A stretch of DNA of 35,074 nt from Candidatus Caldisaccharidevorator malaysiensis (GTDB lineage Bacteria > Armatimonadota > Fervidibacteria > Fervidibacterales > Fervidibacteraceae). This document shows positions 23,655 to 31,100 of the stretch, in pieces. The translations under genes and the position numbers were made by a program. The notes beneath the pieces are model-generated. The model saw only the letters and a program-made list of their open reading frames with translations, did no database searches and was not told where the DNA came from. The stretch is from NCBI GenBank assembly GCA_025057575.1, contig JANXBO010000025.1, positions 1-35,074 of the forward strand, in the 5' to 3' direction. Positions within the stretch are counted from its first letter, which is position 1. Every line of letters begins with the position of its first letter.

Positions 23655-25226
23655 ATGTCGCGAAAAGTAGCGATCTTTGACACGACCCTGAGAGACGGGG
23701 AGCAATCGCCGGGAGTCAGCCTGACCCAAAGAGAGAAGTTGGAGATCGCCCGTCAACTGGCGCGATTGGGCGTTGATGTAATTGAGGCAGGCTTTCCGAT
23801 TGCTTCACCCGGTGAAAAAGAATCGGTTCAATTAATTGCCGAACAAGTGGGTGGCCAAGAGGGACCGGTCATTGCTGCTCTGTCACGGGCTGTTGAAAAG
23901 GACATCCAGGTTGCTGGAGAAGCCCTCAAACCGGCAAAGAAGAAAAGAATTCACACTTTCATCGCCACCAGCGACATTCATATGCAGTATAAACTGAGGA
24001 TGAGCCGAGAGCAGGTTTTGGACGCTGCCGTTCGGGCGGTTCAATGGGCAAAAAACTTCACCGACGATGTGGAGTTCAGTGCCGAGGATGCAACCCGAAG
24101 CGACCCTCAGTTTCTGTGCACCGTCTTTGAAGCCGCCATTGATGCGGGAGCGACGACCATTAACATCCCCGACACCGTCGGCTACGCTTTGCCCCACGAG
24201 TTTGGCGCTCTGGTGCGGACCATCTTTCAGAAGGTGCCCAACATTCACAAGGTCGCCTTTGTCAGCGTCCACTGCCATAACGACCTGGGGCTGGCGGTCG
24301 CCAATTCTCTGGCGGGGTTGTTGGAAGGAGCCAATCAGGTAGAATGCACGATTAACGGAATCGGCGAGCGGGCGGGCAATGCCAGTCTGGAGGAACTGGT
24401 GATGACGATTTATTGCCGAGGGAGCGCCCTGGGTTTGCATACGGATGTTCGCCACGATCAGATCATCCGAACCAGCCATATGGTCCGCGATTTCACCGGA
24501 ATGGTCGTCCAGCCCAACAAAGCAATCGTCGGAGCGAACGCCTTCCGTCACGAATCGGGCATTCACCAGCACGGCGTTCTGAGCAATCCCTTGACCTATG
24601 AGATCATAGACCCCAAGGTGATTGGACTGTCGGGAACGGGGCTGGTTCTGGGCAAGCATTCGGGACGGCACGCTTTGGAACAGAAACTGAAAGAGATGGG
24701 ATACGAGTTGACCAAAGACCAACTGGACAGTGTCTTCTATTCCTTCAAGGCGCTGGCGGACAAAAAGAAGGAAGTTACCGATGCCGATCTGGAGACCCTG
24801 GTGGCTGATGTTTTGAGTGCTGTCCCTCGGGAACAGACGATTTACCACTTGGACTATATGCACGTCGTCTCCGGAAAAGGAACCGTTCCCAGTGCCACCG
24901 TCCGGATCCGCTGCAACGGTCAGGAGAAACTGGCATCAGAAACGGGGGTCGGACCCATTGACGCTGTTTACCGGACCATCGCCCGGCTCGTTGAGGAGGA
25001 GCACCGGTTAGCCGATTTCCAGGTTCGTTCCGTTGGTCCGGGAACGGACGCCGTTGCGGATGTAGTGGTGCGCATTGAGGACACGGACGGGAGGACCTTT
25101 GTCGGTCACGGTGTGTCCCCAGACACCATTGAAGCAGCCACCAAAGCCTACCTGGAGGCGCTCAATCGACTCGCCTATCATCGAAGGCAACGGATCAGCC
25201 TGCCCCAGCGGGGTGGGGAGGTCTAA
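23655..25226 (+). CDS. leuA: 2-isopropylmalate synthase
   Basis: This 523-residue enzyme condenses acetyl-CoA and 2-oxoisovalerate, the first step of leucine synthesis. D-T-T-L-R-D-G-E-Q-S-P-G at residues 9-20 is signature 1, with the metal Asp and catalytic Arg. V-H-C-H-N-D-L-G-L-A-V-A-N-S and G-I-G-E-R-A-G-N form signature 2 with the metal-binding His pair. The C-terminal part (about 370-515) is the LeuA allosteric domain, where leucine feedback is expected. The length is normal. AAGGAGG at 23640-23646 sits eight bases before ATG 23655. A structured leader with a Leu-rich short frame precedes it, suggesting control by leucine. Confidence 0.95.
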   Translation: MSRKVAIFDTTLRDGEQSPGVSLTQREKLEIARQLARLGVDVIEAGFPIASPGEKESVQLIAEQVGGQEGPVIAALSRAVEKDIQVAGEALKPAKKKRIHTFIATSDIHMQYKLRMSREQVLDAAVRAVQWAKNFTDDVEFSAEDATRSDPQFLCTVFEAAIDAGATTINIPDTVGYALPHEFGALVRTIFQKVPNIHKVAFVSVHCHNDLGLAVANSLAGLLEGANQVECTINGIGERAGNASLEELVMTIYCRGSALGLHTDVRHDQIIRTSHMVRDFTGMVVQPNKAIVGANAFRHESGIHQHGVLSNPLTYEIIDPKVIGLSGTGLVLGKHSGRHALEQKLKEMGYELTKDQLDSVFYSFKALADKKKEVTDADLETLVADVLSAVPREQTIYHLDYMHVVSGKGTVPSATVRIRCNGQEKLASETGVGPIDAVYRTIARLVEEEHRLADFQVRSVGPGTDAVADVVVRIEDTDGRTFVGHGVSPDTIEAATKAYLEALNRLAYHRRQRISLPQRGGEV

Positions 25227-25252
25227 AAAGGGACAGGAGCCTTCTTCCCTGC

Positions 25253-25270
25253 GCTAACTTTACCGTTAGC
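25253..25270 (+). other. Small inverted repeat after leuA
   Basis: GCTAAC (25253-25258) and GTTAGC (25265-25270) form a 6-bp hairpin with a six-base loop between leuA and the TPR gene. No T run follows, so it may be a processing or pausing site rather than a terminator. Confidence 0.3.
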
Positions 25271-25287
25271 CAGGGGCGTGCACGAAC

Positions 25288-25800
25288 GTGAGAAAGTTAT
25301 GGGAGTGGCTCAAGAGCCGAATACGGGGTGGCTCCCCGTCGGCGGCGGAACTGAGGAGCCGCGCCAGCAAGAGATTGCGCGAGGGAAACATTAACGGAGC
25401 CATTCGTCTCCTTCAGCAATCGCTGGAAATGGAGCCCTCCAACCTGGAGGCGAGAGTGAACCTGGGCGTCGCCCTCTACCTTCAGAAGAGGTATAGCGAC
25501 GCCCTCGCCCATTTTCAATATGTGCTGGGGATTGACCCGAACAACTCCAACGCTCTTCTCAACCAGGCAGCCTGTTACGACGCTTTGGGGCAAACGGATC
25601 GGGCAATCTCTATCCTGAGACAGACGGCTCTAAGGTTCCCCAATATGCCGGACGTCCATTACAACCTGGCTCTTGCCCTGGCGAAGACAGGACAGTGGAC
25701 CGAAGCCTTGGACGAACTAAAAAAGGAACTCCAGTCCAACCCGACCCACGCCCACGCCCTTCGGTTACTGCATCAACTGCGCCTCCGTGCCAAACGGTAA
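25288..25800 (+). CDS. TPR-repeat protein
   Basis: This 170-residue protein is made almost wholly of tetratricopeptide repeats, about three and a half copies. Clear units are A-R-V-N-L-G-V-A-L-Y-L-Q-K-R-Y-S-D-A-L-A-H-F, then A-L-L-N-Q-A-A-C-Y-D-A-L-G-Q-T-D-R-A and V-H-Y-N-L-A-L-A-L-A-K-T-G-Q-W-T-E-A-L (given in parts). They are scaffolds for protein binding and give no enzyme activity. The first 15 residues are basic and amphipathic (K-L-W-E-W-L-K-S-R) and could touch a membrane or nucleic acid. The start is GTG 25288 with a poor ribosome site. The binding partner is unknown. It lies between leuA and an aldolase gene with which it overlaps slightly if the longer aldolase start is used. Confidence 0.78.
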   Translation: MRKLWEWLKSRIRGGSPSAAELRSRASKRLREGNINGAIRLLQQSLEMEPSNLEARVNLGVALYLQKRYSDALAHFQYVLGIDPNNSNALLNQAACYDALGQTDRAISILRQTALRFPNMPDVHYNLALALAKTGQWTEALDELKKELQSNPTHAHALRLLHQLRLRAKR

Positions 25801-25810
25801 AATATCGCCT

Positions 25811-26701
25811 ATGCGCAACAAAATCCGAGGGATCATACCGCCGTTGGCGACGCCGCTAAAAGACGACGAAACTGTTGACAAAGAACAAGTGCGCCGATTG
25901 GTCTCCTTCCTGCTGGAAAAAGGCGTCCACGGTCTGTTTGTCCTTGGGTCCACCGGAGAGTTTCCGGCGCTGACCGATGAGGCAAAGCGAGGGATGATCG
26001 GCACGGTTCTTCAAGAGGTCCACGGGCGAGTGCCCGTCCTCGTCGGCGTGACGGAACCTGGGACCAAGCGGGCTATATCGTGGGTGCGGGCGGCAGAAAG
26101 CGAAGGAGCCGATGCCTTCGTCGCTGCTCCCCCTTACTATTTTCGGCACACGGAAAACGAAATCCTTCGTCATTTTCAAATGCTCGCCGATGCATCGCCC
26201 CGACCGCTTTTGCTCTACAACATCCCCGTAACGACCCAGAATTTCCTGTCCCTGTCCACCATCATCAAACTGTCGGATCATCCCAACATCATCGGGATCA
26301 AAGACAGCACCGGGGATATGGCTTTCTTTTCTCAAATCGTTGACGCAATGGAGGAAAAACCCTTTGTCATCCTTCAAGGAGACGATCGCTTGGTCGCCCT
26401 GTCCCTCATCCGAGGGGGGACGGGTGCGATTAATTCCTGCGCCAATCTCGTTCCGGAATGGTTTGTCAGCGTTTACGATGCGGTGCAACGCGGTGACGTG
26501 GCTTCTGCCCTGTTTTATCAAAAGAAGATCAATCAGGTTTTAGGTCTTCTGGAATCGGTTCCTTTTTTTGCTGGGTTAAAGGAAGGGCTGCGGTTGAGGG
26601 GTGTCAACGCGGGCGCTGTTTCGGCACCTTTGGAGACCCTTTCCGAGCAGGAGAAGGAACAGATAAAAGTGACTTTGGTCCGACACCATCTGATCCCTTA
26701 A
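25811..26701 (+). CDS. DapA-family aldolase (dihydrodipicolinate synthase/N-acetylneuraminate lyase superfamily), substrate unsure
   Basis: This 296-residue class I aldolase has the Schiff-base Lys at 164 (G-I-K-D-S-T-G) and the catalytic Tyr at 136 (L-L-L-Y-N-I-P). G-S-T-G-E at 46-50 replaces the G-T-T-G-E of true dihydrodipicolinate synthase. Position Tyr+5 is Thr, where the lysine-pathway enzyme has its substrate-binding Arg. The gene is therefore a DapA-family aldolase that may act on another 2-keto acid rather than aspartate semialdehyde. ATG 25811 is chosen over GTG 25787. No ribosome site precedes it, but TAAAAT ends seven bases upstream, so the mRNA may be leaderless. A dapA label would be cautious at best. 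Confidence 0.82.
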   Translation: MRNKIRGIIPPLATPLKDDETVDKEQVRRLVSFLLEKGVHGLFVLGSTGEFPALTDEAKRGMIGTVLQEVHGRVPVLVGVTEPGTKRAISWVRAAESEGADAFVAAPPYYFRHTENEILRHFQMLADASPRPLLLYNIPVTTQNFLSLSTIIKLSDHPNIIGIKDSTGDMAFFSQIVDAMEEKPFVILQGDDRLVALSLIRGGTGAINSCANLVPEWFVSVYDAVQRGDVASALFYQKKINQVLGLLESVPFFAGLKEGLRLRGVNAGAVSAPLETLSEQEKEQIKVTLVRHHLIP

Positions 26702-26736
26702 TGCCACAATTGCCCCAGTTTTGAGGTGACGGGTCA

Positions 26737-27939
26737 ATGGGTCAAGAATGTCGGCAGAGCACGATGGAGGAATTGCAAAAGAGAATCCAGCAACTGGAAG
26801 AGCAACTGCGACGGCGCGATCAGGAGACTCAAGAGAAGATCCGGGATCTGGAAACGATATTGAGGCTGTCGGCGCTCATCAATTCCGCTCTGGACTTGAA
26901 GACCGTTCTGGACAACATTATGCACGCCGCCGAGCAGTTGACGGGAGCCGAGACCAGTTCCCTCCTTCTCTACGACGAAGAAACCGACGAACTCTATTTC
27001 AGCGTGGCTCGTGGAGAAAAAGGAGAGGCTCTTGAAGAAATTCGCCTCAAGCGGGGAGAGGGTATTGCTGGTTATGTTCTGGAGACGGGTGAGCCGGTCC
27101 TCGTCCAAGATGTGCGGACCGATCCGCGCCACGCCGTCCGGGTAGACCAGACCAGTGGATTTGTCACCCGCAATTTGATTGCCGTCCCCCTGAGGATTGA
27201 CCACACTCTCAAAGGGGTGCTGGAAGTTCTCAACAAGAAGGAAGGGACTTTTACACAGCACGACTTAGAAGATCTGATGTCCCTTTCCGTATTGTCGGCA
27301 ATCGCCATTGACAAAGCACAGGCGCACCAAGACCTTCAGCAACTTTTTGAGCAAGCCATCAGGGCTTTGGTGTCTGCTTTGGACGCCCGAGATCCCTACA
27401 CGAGAGGTCATTCCGAGCGAGTTACCGACTACTCGGTAACCATTGCCCAAGAAATGGGTCTGAATCGCTCAGATGTAGAGCGGATCCGCTTATCCGCCCT
27501 CCTCCACGACATCGGCAAAGTCGGTGTCCCTGATGCCATCCTCCTCAAGGACGGTCGTCTAACGGATCAAGAGTATGAAATCATCAAGCAGCATCCCGAA
27601 ATCGGCTATCGGGTGTTACGGAATATGAAACGATTAGGTCCCTACCTGGACGGGGTCCGCTACCATCACGAACGGCTGTCGGGTCGGGGTTACCCTTTGG
27701 GTCTGATGGGAGATGCCATCCCCTTAGATGCTCGGGTAATTGCAGTTGCTGATGTCTATGACGCGTGCACTTCCGACCGTCCCTATCGGAAGGCTTTTCC
27801 TCCCGAGAAAGCCTTGAAAATCCTTAATGAAGGGAAAGGGACGGAGTTTGACCCTGTCTGTGTGGAAGCCTTTGAACGAGCCTTTCACAAGGGACTGGTC
27901 GGCGGGCGCTCTTACGACGCCGATGCGGTGTCCTTCTAA
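26737..27939 (+). CDS. GAF domain and HD-GYP domain protein (predicted c-di-GMP phosphodiesterase)
   Basis: This 400-residue protein has a coiled coil at about 8-45 (E-E-L-Q-K-R-I-Q-Q-L), a GAF sensor domain at about 45-190 and an HD-GYP domain from about 205. The HD-GYP part shows G-H-S-E-R-V (224-229), H-D-I-G-K at 257-261, H-P-E-I-G, and H-H-E-R-L-S-G-R-G-Y-P at 310-320. The usual D-G of H-H-E-x-x-D-G-x-G-Y-P is S-G here; the metal His and Asp residues remain. It probably hydrolyses cyclic-di-GMP, controlled by a small ligand or redox state. GAGGTG is eight bases before ATG 26737. Its link to the flanking biosynthesis genes is not clear. Confidence 0.86.
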   Translation: MGQECRQSTMEELQKRIQQLEEQLRRRDQETQEKIRDLETILRLSALINSALDLKTVLDNIMHAAEQLTGAETSSLLLYDEETDELYFSVARGEKGEALEEIRLKRGEGIAGYVLETGEPVLVQDVRTDPRHAVRVDQTSGFVTRNLIAVPLRIDHTLKGVLEVLNKKEGTFTQHDLEDLMSLSVLSAIAIDKAQAHQDLQQLFEQAIRALVSALDARDPYTRGHSERVTDYSVTIAQEMGLNRSDVERIRLSALLHDIGKVGVPDAILLKDGRLTDQEYEIIKQHPEIGYRVLRNMKRLGPYLDGVRYHHERLSGRGYPLGLMGDAIPLDARVIAVADVYDACTSDRPYRKAFPPEKALKILNEGKGTEFDPVCVEAFERAFHKGLVGGRSYDADAVSF

Positions 27940-28010
27940 GGTTCCCAAAATGGCAGCCCCTCACTTCGTTGGACTGGCACTATAGGACGGTTGCTGAAAG
28001 ATTGGCAACA

Positions 28011-29075
28011 ATGCTGTCAACCACGCGCCGCATTGCCATCGTCGGAGCGGGTGCCGATGTGGGGCGAACCATCGTCTACTTTCTGGTCTCTTCCCCGCTT
28101 CTGCGCCCTGATGACGAACTGGTTCTCATTGGACGACGGGGCGGCAAGAGCGCTTTTATCGTCCGCGGCTTAGAAGAAGATCTTTCAGAGGGACTTCTCG
28201 GTTCGGGAATTCGGTTCCGATCCTCCTCGGATCTGTCCGAGGCGTGGGGCGATGTCGTGATTCTGGTCGCCAGCACCCCCGACCCGTCCCATTTTAACCA
28301 AATTTTCCACCGGGAGCGACTGGCTCAGGACAACGCTGTCATCTTCCGTCACCTGGCTCAGGAACTCACACCTTTGGGACCCCAAATCGGGGCGATCGTC
28401 ATCGTCACTAATCCCAATGAACTGGGCGTTTGGCTTTTTTCCCAAATCTTTCCCGATAAGCCCGTTGTCGGCATTGGCGCCCTGGTGGACACCTATCGGT
28501 TCCTTCTGGAAGTCGCTCGCGAGTTAAAAGTTCCCCCCGACCAGGTCACCGGCTGGGTCGGGGGAGAGCACGGTCCTCTCCCTGTTTTCTTCCGCAGCAC
28601 CCTTCGGTTGCAGGATCAGCCCCTTGCCGATGACCAAGTGAACCGGTTGCTCTGTCCTTCTATGGAGGTCTTTGCTTGTCTGCGCAAGGAGGCTTTGGAC
28701 AGGGTTTCTGCTGTCCTCGCAAAACAAGGGCTTGGTGCTGCCTATGAAGTCCTCAATCGTTACCCCGCTGATGTTCGGTCAACGGTCAAGTCCTACCTAA
28801 CCCACACTTCCGGCGCCAAGACCGGCGCCGTTGCCAGTCGGGCTGTCCTCTCTACCATTGAGAGCCTTTGGTCGGATGAGCCCCGCATCCTTTCGTTGCA
28901 AACCCGTTCCTTCTATGGCACTGTTGGACTTCCCGTCCTGATCTCTCGTCACGGTGTGCGACCGGTGCCCGACATTCTCACCGAAAGTGAAAGAGACCTT
29001 CTTAAACAAGTCGGTAGGAGGGTTTCGGAAAAAATCAATGACCTTGTCACCAAGGTGTATCGGAGCACCCTTTGA
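28011..29075 (+). CDS. Malate/lactate dehydrogenase superfamily enzyme, divergent
   Basis: This 354-residue NAD-dependent dehydrogenase starts with a Rossmann fold (I-A-I-V-G-A-G-A-D-V-G). V-T-N-P-N-E replaces the usual V-T-N-P-V-D, and D-T-Y-R-F holds the substrate-orienting Asp and Arg. G-E-H-G has the catalytic His. The catalytic His, Asp and Arg are all there. The substrate loop (P-D-P-S-H-F-N-Q) is unlike ordinary lactate or malate dehydrogenases, so malate versus lactate is not decided. The C-terminal half is longer than usual. The longest frame starts at TTG 27969; ATG 28011 fits the family better. Neither has a good ribosome site. It lies at the end of the leuA-side genes and before the thrC promoter. 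Confidence 0.78.
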   Translation: MLSTTRRIAIVGAGADVGRTIVYFLVSSPLLRPDDELVLIGRRGGKSAFIVRGLEEDLSEGLLGSGIRFRSSSDLSEAWGDVVILVASTPDPSHFNQIFHRERLAQDNAVIFRHLAQELTPLGPQIGAIVIVTNPNELGVWLFSQIFPDKPVVGIGALVDTYRFLLEVARELKVPPDQVTGWVGGEHGPLPVFFRSTLRLQDQPLADDQVNRLLCPSMEVFACLRKEALDRVSAVLAKQGLGAAYEVLNRYPADVRSTVKSYLTHTSGAKTGAVASRAVLSTIESLWSDEPRILSLQTRSFYGTVGLPVLISRHGVRPVPDILTESERDLLKQVGRRVSEKINDLVTKVYRSTL

Positions 29076-29079
29076 GGCT

Positions 29080-29108
29080 TTGACAGATGCTGTCTGGTGC
29101 ACGACAAT
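29080..29108 (+). promoter_or_regulatory. Strong sigma-70-type promoter for the thrC-moaD-NIL-ilvBN genes
   Basis: TTGACA at 29080-29085 is a perfect -35 hexamer. After exactly 17 bases comes GACAAT at 29103-29108, four of six to the -10 consensus. The predicted start near 29115 leaves a leader of about 47 bases before the thrC ATG at 29162. It lies directly after the stop of the dehydrogenase gene. Confidence 0.6.
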
Positions 29109-29161
29109 AGAGGTTTTGAAAAGTTATTCGGTCGCAGAAAGATCTATCAGGAGGCGGATAG

Positions 29162-30421
29162 ATGGAACGTCACGGGATTCCGCCGACAGAAAAGATGAGA
29201 GGTCTCAAGTGCCGAGAATGTGGGACTATGTATCCTTTGGAGCCGATGAATGTCTGCTCCCTTTGTTTTGGTCCGTTAGAGGTGGACTATGATTATGAAG
29301 CCCTCCGAGGACGCGTCACTCGCCAGTCCATTGCCGCCGGACCCAAGAACCTTTGGCGCTATCGGGACCTTCTTCCCATCGGAGAAGTGACCGATCCGGA
29401 CTTCGGGGTCGGTTTCACACCGCTTTTCAAGGCTCACCGACTGGGAGAGCGGCTGGGTCTCTCCAACCTTTACATCAAGAACGACACCGCCAATCCGACC
29501 TGGTCGTTCAAGGATCGGGTCGTCTCGGTGGCGGTTGCCAAGGCGATAGAGTTCGGTTTTGACACGGTCGCTTGTGCCTCCACCGGCAATTTAGGCAATG
29601 CCGTCGCCGCCCAAGCAGCCCGAAGGGGTCTCAAATGCTTCATCTTTATGCCAGCCGACTTGGAATTGCCCAAAATCGTCGGGACCCTTATCTTCCGACC
29701 GACCCTGGTGGCGGTAAAGGGCAACTACGATGCCGTCAATCGCTTGTGCGCCGAAGTGTCCGCAACGATGAACTGGGGATTTGTCAATATCAACCTAAGA
29801 TCCTACTACTCAGAGGGTTCTAAAACCTTGGGTTTTGAGGTGGTGGAGCAGTTAGGCTGGCGGGTGCCCGATCACATTATCGTTCCCATGGCATCGGGGT
29901 CTCTCCTGACAAAGGTCTGGAAGTCCCTCAAAGAGATGGAGCGACTGGGACTGATTGGAGAGGTCCCAACAAAGGTTCACGGCGCTCAAGCCGCCGGCTG
30001 CAGCCCCATCGTGACCGCCTTCAAAGAGAAGGCCGAATTCGTCCGCCCTGTCAAACCGAACACGATCGTCAAATCCCTTGCCATCGGGAACCCTGCCGAC
30101 GGTATTTATGCCGTTCGGGCGATCCGAGAAAGCGGCGGGCTTGCCGAGGCGGTCACCGACGAGGAAGTCGTGGACGGCATCAAAACTTTAGCCGAGACAG
30201 AGGGGCTCTTCACTGAAACAGCGGGCGGGGTGACGATTGCGACCGTGAAAAAACTGGTCAGGCAAAAAGTTATCGGTCCCGATGATATTGTCGTTGCCCT
30301 GATCACGGGCTGCGGATTCAAAACCCAAGAAGTTTTGACCGATCGCCTGGAGGAACCGATGATCGTGGAGCCCCGCCTAACGGCTTTTCAGGAACAATTA
30401 GCCCTCCGAGTTATTTCTTAA
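29162..30421 (+). CDS. thrC: Threonine synthase
   Basis: This 419-residue PLP enzyme turns O-phosphohomoserine into threonine. The first 40 residues hold a zinc-ribbon-like set, C17-R-E-C20-G and C32-S-L-C35, found in one branch of threonine synthases. P-T-W-S-F-K-D-R-V has the PLP Lys at 117, and A-S-T-G-N-L-G-N-A at about 135-145 binds the phosphate of PLP and substrate. M-A-S-G-S-L-L near 240 and T-G-C-G-F-K-T-Q near the end fit the fold. AGGAGG ends seven bases before ATG 29162. It is followed by a sulfur-carrier gene and a NIL-domain gene, which hints that the region feeds homocysteine or methionine synthesis as well. Confidence 0.9.
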   Translation: MERHGIPPTEKMRGLKCRECGTMYPLEPMNVCSLCFGPLEVDYDYEALRGRVTRQSIAAGPKNLWRYRDLLPIGEVTDPDFGVGFTPLFKAHRLGERLGLSNLYIKNDTANPTWSFKDRVVSVAVAKAIEFGFDTVACASTGNLGNAVAAQAARRGLKCFIFMPADLELPKIVGTLIFRPTLVAVKGNYDAVNRLCAEVSATMNWGFVNINLRSYYSEGSKTLGFEVVEQLGWRVPDHIIVPMASGSLLTKVWKSLKEMERLGLIGEVPTKVHGAQAAGCSPIVTAFKEKAEFVRPVKPNTIVKSLAIGNPADGIYAVRAIRESGGLAEAVTDEEVVDGIKTLAETEGLFTETAGGVTIATVKKLVRQKVIGPDDIVVALITGCGFKTQEVLTDRLEEPMIVEPRLTAFQEQLALRVIS

Positions 30422-30513
30422 AAATTGAGCGAAATCCTGGTTCGTCGCCAGGGATCAGCGATACAATTGAGATGGAAAATGAAAAGCCGAAGGAGCGCTC
30501 AAGGAGGGCGACG

Positions 30514-30807
30514 ATGGCAGTCAAAGTCCGAATACCAACGCCGTTGCTCAACCTAACGGGTGGCGCATCGGAAGTAGAAGCGCAGGGATCCTCCGTTCGG
30601 GAGGTCCTGGAGGATCTGGAACGGCGCTACTCGGGTATTATAGAGCGGCTCTGTGAGGAAAATGGTCAGGTCCGGCGCTTTGTCAACATTTTTGTGAACG
30701 AAGAGGATATTCGGTTTCTCAAGGGATTGGACACTGAGGTAAAGGACGGGGATGAAGTTTCCGTTATCCCTGCCATCGCTGGGGGCAACGGGAGCACGAC
30801 GGGATGA
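30514..30807 (+). CDS. MoaD/ThiS-family sulfur carrier protein with tail after Gly-Gly
   Basis: This 97-residue ubiquitin-like protein begins M-A-V-K-V-R-I-P-T-P-L-L. It has the family's V-R-E-V-L-E-D-L and D-G-D-E-V-S-V-I-P-A-I-A-G-G blocks. The Gly-Gly at residues 90-91 is normally the very C terminus, where it is adenylated and turned into a thiocarboxylate. Here it is followed by N-G-S-T-T-G, so a protease would need to remove six residues, as known for QbsE and the Wolinella homocysteine carrier. ATG 30514 has AAGGAGG six bases away. An upstream in-frame ATG at 30472 is less likely. Its stop overlaps the NIL-domain start (ATGA), so the pair is translationally coupled. Confidence 0.85.
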   Translation: MAVKVRIPTPLLNLTGGASEVEAQGSSVREVLEDLERRYSGIIERLCEENGQVRRFVNIFVNEEDIRFLKGLDTEVKDGDEVSVIPAIAGGNGSTTG

Positions 30808-31043
30808 CGAAGAAAAGAGTGCAATTGGTTTTCCCCAAGCATTTAGTGGACAAGCCCATCGTCTGGCAATTAGGTCAGAAGTTCAAAGTAGTCACCAACA
30901 TCCGAAGAGCCAATATTGATGCCGAATGCGGCTGGATTGACTTAGAAGTGGAAGGAGAAGCGGACGAGATAGAGAAAGGACTCCAGTGGCTGGCAGAGAC
31001 AGGGGTGGAAGTAAATCCCATTGAGAAGCAGGTCGTTGAGTAA
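30804..31043 (+). CDS. NIL-domain protein
   Basis: A 79-residue protein that is just one NIL domain, a ferredoxin-like fold known from the C terminus of the methionine importer ATPase MetN, where it senses methionine. The blocks V-D-K-P-I-V-W-Q-L-G, F-K-V-V-T-N-I-R-R-A-N-I and L-E-V-E-G-E-A-D-E-I fit. In some archaea and bacteria stand-alone NIL proteins with a ferredoxin part act in making homocysteine; no cysteine cluster exists here. The start overlaps the sulfur-carrier stop by four bases. It could bind methionine or a similar thiol as a sensor. That is an inference. Confidence 0.8.
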   Translation: MTKKRVQLVFPKHLVDKPIVWQLGQKFKVVTNIRRANIDAECGWIDLEVEGEADEIEKGLQWLAETGVEVNPIEKQVVE

Positions 31044-31100
31044 TCCAACGGGCCCACAAGATGGCACCAAATCCGCAAGGCTTATGAGGAGGCGAGGGTG

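Noticed and set aside
23883..24863. 326-codon open frame opposite leuA
   Set aside because: It lies wholly antisense to conserved leuA motifs and has no recognisable protein features.
25253..25270. Hairpin after leuA as an intrinsic terminator
   Set aside because: Only 6 bp and no T run downstream.
27973..27992. TGGCAC...TTGC as a sigma-54 promoter before the dehydrogenase gene
   Set aside because: The two elements are separated by ten bases instead of five. A similar TGGCACTAT in the leuA leader lacks the -12 element.
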